A stretch of 11,566 bases of DNA, from positions 1-11,566 of the forward strand of contig JAHIPW010000151.1 in assembly GCA_018903055.1 (NCBI GenBank). Reading direction: 5' to 3'. The notes under the pieces were generated by a model. It ran no database searches. It saw nothing but the letters and a program-made list of their open reading frames with translations, and was not told the origin of the DNA. A program made the position numbers and the translations under genes. The DNA comes from a bacterium. GTDB taxonomy: Bacteria > UBP18 > UBA7526. The first letter of the stretch is position 1; every line of letters begins with the position of its first letter. Of this stretch, positions 6,400 through 11,566 are shown in pieces.

Positions 6400-7677
6400 T
6401 CAACGCACCTCTAAAGGAAGAACCATCTTCGCTCGAAATTCCTTGGGAACATAGATATAGCCGAAGTTTTCCTCTAATATCTCATCTTTGAAGTTGGTCA
6501 CATCTAATCGATCCTTGATCAACCCAACGATAATCCCCGCCCGATCAATATCGCCTACCAAGATGGCCCCAATGATTTGTCCCTTCCTTAAAACAATCTT
6601 TTTATAAACCTTCTTCTTAGGATCAGATTTGGTCAATATCTCATACCCCTTTTCTTCGGCACTCAATCCCGCAGTAATTATCGGCAGGCCGAAGACCTCG
6701 ATGGAATTTAAAATCAAACCGCCCCTATACTCCATCCTCTTTCCTGCCATGTTGGAACCAGCCACCCTCCCTTGTTGAAAGGCCAGGGGCCAGACGGGGA
6801 TCGGTCTCTTCCTACCGTAGAGAAAGTCATAGGCCTCCACTACATCGCCCGCCGCATAAACCTCCTTTACAGAGGTCTGCATAAACCTATCTACCAAAAC
6901 ACCTCTTTTGGCCTTAAGGGCGGTTCCTTTAACTAAATCGAGATTGGGGGTTACTCCAATGGCCACAACCACTAAATCACAATCCACCTCTCCACTTTTT
7001 CCAAGTATCACTCTTTCAACCTTTTTCCCTTTTCCCCTGATCTCCAAGACAGTGTCGTTAATAATTAATCTGATCCCTTTCTCCTTGAGGTGGCGGTGAA
7101 TAATCTTTGAACCATCTTTATCTAATATAGCAGGAAGAATCTGAAACGCTTGCTCCACTATCGTTACTTTAAGGCCCAGACTCTTAAGGCCCTCAGCGGC
7201 CTTTAGCCCAATCATTCCTCCCCCAATGACCACAGCGCTTTTTGCCTTCTTGATAGTCTTCGCCAGACGTTTCACCTCATCCCAGGTGGTAAAGGTGAAG
7301 ACATCCTTCTTCTCTATTCCTTTGACCGAGGGAAGGATGGGTTTACTTCCGCAGGTCAATAATAACTTGGTATATGGGATTCTTTTTCTATCTTCCAAAA
7401 CTATCTTTTTCTCCTTAGGCTTAATGGCTATCACCCTTTTCCCCAAAATAGTCTGGACCTTATTTCTTTGGTAAAAGTCCTTTTTTCGATAGAATACCTT
7501 CTCAATGGTTACCTTGCCTTCTAAAAAGTGAGAAACAAGGGACCGAGAATAGGCACGATATGGTTCCTGACTAATTACTGTAATGGGTACGGTTTTATCC
7601 ACTTCCCGAATGGCTTCTATGGCCGCTATGGCTGCTACCGAATTGCCAACGATTAAATAATTCCTACTCTTCCTCAT
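6400..7677 (-). CDS. FAD-dependent pyridine-nucleotide oxidoreductase of the GOGAT cluster
   Basis: This 425-aa flavoprotein has two Rossmann folds. The FAD site is near the N-terminus (IVGNSVAAIAAIEAIR, 9-24), the NAD(P) site is VVIGGGMIGLKAAEGL (149-164), and the second FAD motif is VYAAGD (273-278). I see no Cys-x4-Cys redox disulfide in the first domain. It resembles the NADH:rubredoxin reductase/NirB N-terminal class rather than GltD. In this cluster it most plausibly passes electrons from NAD(P)H to the ferredoxin encoded just upstream and on to the synthase subunit. The first 14 bases overlap the ferredoxin gene and the stop codon abuts the GXGXG gene, which supports one transcript. 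Confidence 0.92.
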   Translation of the reverse strand: MRKSRNYLIVGNSVAAIAAIEAIREVDKTVPITVISQEPYRAYSRSLVSHFLEGKVTIEKVFYRKKDFYQRNKVQTILGKRVIAIKPKEKKIVLEDRKRIPYTKLLLTCGSKPILPSVKGIEKKDVFTFTTWDEVKRLAKTIKKAKSAVVIGGGMIGLKAAEGLKSLGLKVTIVEQAFQILPAILDKDGSKIIHRHLKEKGIRLIINDTVLEIRGKGKKVERVILGKSGEVDCDLVVVAIGVTPNLDLVKGTALKAKRGVLVDRFMQTSVKEVYAAGDVVEAYDFLYGRKRPIPVWPLAFQQGRVAGSNMAGKRMEYRGGLILNSIEVFGLPIITAGLSAEEKGYEILTKSDPKKKVYKKIVLRKGQIIGAILVGDIDRAGIIVGLIKDRLDVTNFKDEILEENFGYIYVPKEFRAKMVLPLEVR

Positions 7678-8104
7678 AGACTAAGGCCTCGTTGGGACAT
7701 TTGGCCACACAGACCGGGATATCCTCATCTGGACAGAGATCACACTTTGTGGCCACCTTCTTCTCCCGCTCATCACGCAGGATAACGCCAAAGGGGCAGA
7801 CCATGATACACATCCAGCAGCCCACACATCTATCCTCATCGCAGGTTACTGCTCCTGATTTCTTATCCCGCCCCATGGCTCCGGTCAGGCAGGCCTCGAT
7901 GCACGGGGCCTCCTCACAGTGTCGGCATTGAAGGGCAAAGGAGATCGGTCCTTTCTCCTCAACAATCAAGCGGGGCAGGACTCTGGGGAATTCTTCTTTA
8001 TAAGCCTTGATGATCTTCTTTGATTTGGAATGGGCTACCAGACAATGAATCTCACATAGTCGGCAACCCATGCAATATTCTTCCTTAACGTATATCTTCT
8101 TCAT
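7664..8104 (-). CDS. Four-cluster 4Fe-4S ferredoxin (CooF/HycB-like)
   Basis: This 146-aa electron carrier has sixteen cysteines arranged for four 4Fe-4S clusters: C11, C14, C17, C21; C60, C63, C68, C72; C93, C96, C99, C103; and C121, C124, C132, C136. The layout matches small polyferredoxin subunits such as CooF and HycB. There is no signal peptide, so it is cytoplasmic. It probably wires the FAD oxidoreductase to the ferredoxin domain of the glutamate synthase subunit, an inference from gene order. The start is the ATG at 8104. The only ribosome-binding candidate is AGGA, 8 nt upstream, and this lies in the repeat-filled gap, so the repeat may supply the translation signal. Confidence 0.93.
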   Translation of the reverse strand: MKKIYVKEEYCMGCRLCEIHCLVAHSKSKKIIKAYKEEFPRVLPRLIVEEKGPISFALQCRHCEEAPCIEACLTGAMGRDKKSGAVTCDEDRCVGCWMCIMVCPFGVILRDEREKKVATKCDLCPDEDIPVCVAKCPNEALVYEEE

Positions 8105-8278
8105 CGATAAAATCCTAAATTCGAAGCACTAAATTCTAAACAATATCTAAATTCAAATGCTCTAAACAATGTTTTGATTAATTCGCCTTTGGCGAAGAAA
8201 TCTTCAGCGAAGCTGAACATTTTCGGTCATTGGAAATTCGGATTTGTTTCGGATTTCGGATTTCGTGCTTAGAGTTTT
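8105..8278. repeat. Composite repeat region filling the gltB-ferredoxin gap
   Basis: The 174-bp gap is almost all repeat-like. CTAAACAAT recurs at 8136-8144 and 8162-8170. Two perfect tri-loop hairpins follow: TTCGCC/GGCGAA (8182-8196) and TTCAGC/GCTGAA (8203-8217). CGGATTT occurs at 8239-8245, 8250-8256 and 8257-8263. GAAGCAC (8123-8129) near one edge and GTGCTT (8265-8270) near the other are partly inverted. It runs from the stop codon of one GOGAT gene to within a few bases of the next start. I see no gene in it. Confidence 0.8.
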
Positions 8279-9799
8279 TTATAAGGACTCCCCGGCTGGT
8301 TTTACTTCCAGAAGTTTAAGTTCGGTCTCTGTCAGGTCAATTCCTCTCAGGCGTAATCTATTGCCCCTCAGGGATTCAATGGCGTTAATCCCCATCCCTC
8401 CCAGCATCTCCTTTATCTCCAGGCTCCAAGCCCTTAAGAGATTGACCAATCTCTCAGTAGCAATATCAGGATTTATCCTCTTCACCAGATAGGGATCCTG
8501 GGTAGCGATGCCCCAGTTGCACTTTCCGGTATAGCACTTTTGACACATATGACATCCCACAGCAATCAAAGCCGCAGTTCCGATATAAACCGCATCTGCT
8601 CCCAAGGCGATGGCTTTAACTACATCGGAGCTATTACGTATCCCTCCACCAGCGATGATGGAAGCCTGGTTTCTAATCCCCTCTGCCCGCAACCTACTAT
8701 CCACAGCCGCCAAGGCTAACTCAATGGGAATCCCTACGTTGTCCCGAATCCTGGTTGGCGCGGCGCCCGTTCCTCCCCGAAAACCATCTAGGGCGATGAT
8801 ATCCGCCCCGGCTCTAACCATCCCACTGGCAATGGCTGACGAGTTATGTACCGCAGCAATCTTGACCATGATGGGCTTTTTATAACATGTCGCTTCTTTT
8901 AAAGCATAAATGAGCTGGCTTAAATCCTCAATGGAGTAGATATCATGATGAGGGGCAGGGGAGAGGGCATCCGTTCCCTCAGGAATCATCCTGGTCTCAG
9001 AGATGGATTGGCTGACCTTCTCTCCTGGAAGATGACCACCGATGCCCGGCTTTGCCCCCTGGCCAATCTTGATCTCTATAGCGGCGGCGGCATTCAAGTA
9101 ATCTGGATGAACTCCGAAGCGGCCGGATGCTACCTGGACGATGGTATTCCCTCCAAAGCGGTAGAGATCTCGGTGAAGCCCCCCTTCTCCAGTATTGCAG
9201 AAGGTATTCATCGTCCGGGCCGCCTGGGCCAAGGCTAAAGAAACATTATAACTGATCGCTCCATAGGACATGGCAGAAAAGAGGATGGGAACCTCTACCT
9301 TTAACTGAGGAGCGATCTCTGTCTTTAAGCGTGGTTTACCCTTTTTCGTCTCTATCTTTAGTCGGTCTGGCTTACGACCCAAAAAGGTGCGTAACTCCAT
9401 GGGTTCCCTTAAAGGATCGATGGATGGATTGGTCACCTGACTGGCGTCCAGAAGGAGGTGATCCCAATAGATGGGGTAATCCTTATCGCTTCCCATCCCA
9501 GAGAGTAGTACCCCGCCCGTCTCAGACTGCTTGAAGATATCCTTAATGACCTGCTCGGGCCAATTGGCATTTCTTCTAAATTCCTGGGGATACCTGATAA
9601 TGGTCAAGGCCTGGGTGGGGCAGAGTGTGGCACACCTATGACATCCCACGCAGCGTGAATCATCACTTGCTACCTTGCCCTCTTCCAGATCATAGGAGTG
9701 GACCTCAAAGGCACATTGCCTGACACAGACCTCACACTGGATACACTTTTCCTCATCCCGAATGACCCTAAATTCTGGGGCGAGAAGGCTCATCCTCAT
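8279..9799 (-). CDS. gltB: Glutamate synthase, ferredoxin/FMN synthase subunit (archaeal type)
   Basis: The subunit performs the synthase half-reaction: 2-oxoglutarate plus ammonia and electrons give glutamate. The N-terminus is a 2x[4Fe-4S] ferredoxin domain (C19, C22, C25, C29; C50, C53, C56, C60). The FMN barrel then follows with SAMSYGAIS (175-183), GQGAKPGIGG (247-256), KIAAVHNSSAIASG (313-326), DGFRGGTGAAP (338-348) and AGGGIRNSSDV (383-393). The 3Fe-4S motif is intact, with C416, C422 and C427 in the Cys-x5-Cys-x4-Cys spacing and an extra C419. Length is 506 aa, normal for the free-standing form. It overlaps the amidotransferase gene by ATGA, so translation is coupled. A GGAAGG-type site precedes the ATG at 9799; a second ATG two codons later is also possible. 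Confidence 0.95.
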   Translation of the reverse strand: MRMSLLAPEFRVIRDEEKCIQCEVCVRQCAFEVHSYDLEEGKVASDDSRCVGCHRCATLCPTQALTIIRYPQEFRRNANWPEQVIKDIFKQSETGGVLLSGMGSDKDYPIYWDHLLLDASQVTNPSIDPLREPMELRTFLGRKPDRLKIETKKGKPRLKTEIAPQLKVEVPILFSAMSYGAISYNVSLALAQAARTMNTFCNTGEGGLHRDLYRFGGNTIVQVASGRFGVHPDYLNAAAAIEIKIGQGAKPGIGGHLPGEKVSQSISETRMIPEGTDALSPAPHHDIYSIEDLSQLIYALKEATCYKKPIMVKIAAVHNSSAIASGMVRAGADIIALDGFRGGTGAAPTRIRDNVGIPIELALAAVDSRLRAEGIRNQASIIAGGGIRNSSDVVKAIALGADAVYIGTAALIAVGCHMCQKCYTGKCNWGIATQDPYLVKRINPDIATERLVNLLRAWSLEIKEMLGGMGINAIESLRGNRLRLRGIDLTETELKLLEVKPAGESL

Positions 9800-10887
9800 G
9801 ATAACCCTTCCTTCAATTCCCCGATAGCTGGTTCACCCGCTGCCGGAGACCAGATCTCGTCTGGCCTGGGACAGACCTCTCTAATCCCACACTCCTCACT
9901 GGCTAAATAAAATGTCTCTCCCTTCCTGGCAGCCATGAGGGGTCTCAATTTGACCCTATCGTTCAAGCCCAGCATCCCCCGGCTGTATCCAATAATCAAA
10001 GAGGAGGGGCCATTAATCAAAGCGCTGCCATAGACCATCCTAATAGCCTCCATAACCCTTCTTGTCTCTTCAGGCATACGCTCTATCTCCGACCAGAATG
10101 GTGCCGCCAGGATACGACAAACCATCTCTATCGGTAAACCATGACGACGTAGAAGGAGATCAAAGAGATAGAGGACTGCCTCAGAATCGGTCTGAAGCAT
10201 TAACTGGTAGCCAAAGCCCTCCAGGTAACGCTTATTGATCCCATAAGAAGAGATTTCTCCATTATGTACCAGAGTCCAATCCAAAAGGCCAAAGGGATGG
10301 GCCCCTCCCCACCAGCCAGGGGTATTGGTAGGAAACCTACCGTGAGCCGTCCAGAGATAGGCTTCATACTCTTCAATTCTATAGAATTTAGCGATATCTT
10401 CAGGGAATCCAACCCCTTTGAAAACCCCCATGTTCTTTCCCGAGGAGACTACAAAGGCACCCCTTATTCGGGCATTAATGTGCATTACTATCTTCACCAC
10501 AATGTCATTTTCGGTCAAGTCATAATACAGTTTCTTTATCTCCGGTTTAACCTGCAAAAAATATCTCCAGAGAAGTGGTCGTTGGGTCACCTCTTCCACC
10601 GGCCTGGTAGGAATGATCTCCTCCTCCACGATCTCAAAGCTCTCTTTCAAATGATCCTCAGTGTTTCTCTTTGCCTCTTCATCGTCATACATAAGGTGGA
10701 AAGAGTAATCGTCCTTATGGCGGGGATAGATTCCATAGCCCGCAAAACCACCCCCCAAACCATTGGCCCGTTCATGCATCACAGAGATGGAGCGGATGAT
10801 TCTATTTCCAGACATCCGCTTCCCATTTTCATTCAATATTCCAGCCACGCTACAGCCTGAGGGAATACGCGGAAATATTCTATTCAT
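9796..10887 (-). CDS. Glutamate synthase, class-II glutamine amidotransferase subunit
   Basis: This subunit hydrolyses glutamine and supplies ammonia to the FMN subunit. It has the Ntn-hydrolase amidotransferase signatures: C12 in PSGCSVAGIL as the probable nucleophile, HGRFPTNTP (182-190), VHNGEIS (207-213) and QTDSEA (232-237). Because C12 must become N-terminal to act, an 11-residue propeptide (MNRIFPRIPSG) has to be removed, as in other amidotransferases of this class. Length is 363 aa, usual for the separate amidotransferase subunit. The start is the ATG at 10887 with AAAGGGG just upstream. It follows trpG by 51 nt and overlaps the next gene by 4 nt. Confidence 0.94.
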   Translation of the reverse strand: MNRIFPRIPSGCSVAGILNENGKRMSGNRIIRSISVMHERANGLGGGFAGYGIYPRHKDDYSFHLMYDDEEAKRNTEDHLKESFEIVEEEIIPTRPVEEVTQRPLLWRYFLQVKPEIKKLYYDLTENDIVVKIVMHINARIRGAFVVSSGKNMGVFKGVGFPEDIAKFYRIEEYEAYLWTAHGRFPTNTPGWWGGAHPFGLLDWTLVHNGEISSYGINKRYLEGFGYQLMLQTDSEAVLYLFDLLLRRHGLPIEMVCRILAAPFWSEIERMPEETRRVMEAIRMVYGSALINGPSSLIIGYSRGMLGLNDRVKLRPLMAARKGETFYLASEECGIREVCPRPDEIWSPAAGEPAIGELKEGLS

Positions 10888-10938
10888 AGAACCCCTTTAA
10901 ATCTTTAAATTCTCTATTTTCTTTACTACCTTCTCTAT

Positions 10939-11566
10939 TTACGCGTTTAAAAAATTCTTCAATAACTTCTTCCCAATACCCGTTAGTACGGATTCTGGAT
11001 GGAACTGAACTCCTTCTACTTTATATTTTTTGTGACGGATGCCCATAATCTCTTTTTCTTTCGTCCGGGCGGTTACTGTGAGGCAACCAGGTAAAGATTG
11101 GGAATCAACAATAAGGGAGTGATATCTGGTAGCAATGAATGGTTTAGGAAGTCCTCTGTAGATCCCCTTTCCCTGGTGATAGATCTCAGAGGTCTTACCA
11201 TGCATGAGCCTCTTTGCTCGTACAATCTTTGCTCCAAAGACCTCTGCGATACACTGATGTCCCAGACAGACTCCCAGAATAGGGACTTTAGAAGCAAAAT
11301 GTTTTATGACTTCTTTTGAGATTCCGGCCTCCTTTGGCCTTCCTGGCCCAGGGGAGATGACGATTTTGTCTGGCTTTAATCTCTCAATCTCTTTAATGGT
11401 AATCTTGTCATTGCGAAATACCTGTAAATCTTCTCCTCGCCCATTGGGGCGAAGCTCGCCTCCCGCCCTTTTGGGCGAGGCTCGCCCCTGGCGGCTGGCG
11501 GCCAGTTCTCCCAGATATTGGACCAGATTATAAGTAAATGAATCATAATTATCAATAATTAGAATC
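10939..11566 (-). CDS. trpG: Anthranilate (or aminodeoxychorismate) synthase glutamine amidotransferase, 5' end at window edge
   Basis: This class-I amidotransferase releases ammonia from glutamine for anthranilate (TrpG) or aminodeoxychorismate (PabA). The frame enters at the edge as [15 protein letters not shown], so only the start codon appears to be missing. With that Met counted it is 209 aa. The triad is C101 in GVCLGHQ with H190 and E192 in VQFHPES; the oxyanion block SPGPG is present. The usual length is about 190; the excess is a 22-aa segment (residues 23-44) between QYLGEL and [12 protein letters not shown], encoded by a GC-rich palindromic repeat. The frame is open throughout, so this is not a pseudogene. 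TrpG and PabA cannot be told apart here; a trpE or pabB gene beyond the edge would settle it. Confidence 0.94.
   Translation of the reverse strand, partial: ILIIDNYDSFTYNLVQYLGELAASRQGRASPKRAGGELRPNGRGEDLQVFRNDKITIKEIERLKPDKIVISPGPGRPKEAGISKEVIKHFASKVPILGVCLGHQCIAEVFGAKIVRAKRLMHGKTSEIYHQGKGIYRGLPKPFIATRYHSLIVDSQSLPGCLTVTARTKEKEIMGIRHKKYKVEGVQFHPESVLTGIGKKLLKNFLNA
11435..11502. repeat. GC-rich nested palindrome inside trpG
   Basis: CCTCGCCCA (11435-11443) is the exact reverse complement of TGGGCGAGG (11472-11480). Inside it is GGCGA-AGC-TCGCC (11448-11460), and overlapping the right arm is GGGCGAG-G-CTCGCCC (11473-11487). Two tandem CTGGCGG units (11488-11501) adjoin. About three quarters of the 66 bp at 11437-11502 are G or C, clearly above the flanking gene. 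TTCTCC at 11431-11436 and 11506-11511 brackets the block, which could be a short target duplication. The block coincides with the extra 22 residues of the protein. Confidence 0.85.

Noticed and set aside
10264-10860. 198-aa open frame on the plus strand
   Set aside because: It lies antisense to the GOGAT amidotransferase gene, has no recognisable motif or ribosome-binding site, and the minus-strand gene is unambiguous.
10939-11297. Apparent truncation or frameshift of the amidotransferase, since Met-initiated frames only begin at 11205 or 11297
   Set aside because: Translating the reverse strand from 11565 gives one open frame from [10 protein letters not shown] to the stop at 10939, with all catalytic residues. 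The gene simply runs off the edge; the 11073-11297 frame is a shadow.

Overview
All eleven genes lie on the minus strand and read from the right edge to the left. The window looks bacterial: strong AGGAGG-type ribosome-binding sites, a bacterial type I-alpha glutamine synthetase, and linked hisH, hisF and trpG. The split, iron-sulfur-rich 'archaeal-type' glutamate synthase suggests an anaerobe. Base composition is moderate, and short dispersed repeats fill most gaps between genes and even sit inside genes. That repeat load is a pattern I associate with uncultured candidate-phylum bacteria, but I cannot name a taxon from the sequence alone.

Layout in transcription order: (1) trpG/pabA, a class-I glutamine amidotransferase cut by the right edge at about its start codon (11566-10939). 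(2) A split glutamate synthase (GOGAT): the class-II amidotransferase subunit (10887-9796), the ferredoxin-FMN synthase subunit (9799-8279, ATGA overlap), a repeat-filled 174-bp gap, a four-cluster ferredoxin (8104-7664), an FAD/NAD(P) oxidoreductase (7677-6400, 14-bp overlap) and the GXGXG beta-helix subunit (6399-5671, abutting). (3) An isochorismatase-family cysteine hydrolase (5653-4997). (4) Glutamine synthetase glnA (4909-3581). (5) A second FMN glutamate-synthase-like protein without the usual 3Fe-4S cysteines (3476-1875). (6) hisH (1654-1004) and hisF (858-34), the two halves of imidazole glycerol phosphate synthase.

The genes form a glutamine make-and-spend cluster. GS fixes ammonium into glutamine, GOGAT turns glutamine into glutamate, and TrpG and HisH draw ammonia from glutamine for aromatic (or folate) and histidine synthesis.

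The most unusual feature is in the DNA. Three of the genes (hisF, hisH, trpG) carry extra in-frame segments of about 16-24 codons that are visibly repeat elements: two four-copy arrays of 8-bp units in hisF, a segment bounded by a 10-bp direct repeat in hisH, and a GC-rich nested palindrome in trpG. Each lies in a loop between conserved blocks and leaves the catalytic residues intact. Related kinds of repeat (7-8 bp micro-arrays, tri-loop hairpins, a 105-bp MITE-like element with 13-bp perfect inverted ends) occupy the intergenic gaps. No gap exceeds 300 bp; the longest is 220 bp (1655-1874).
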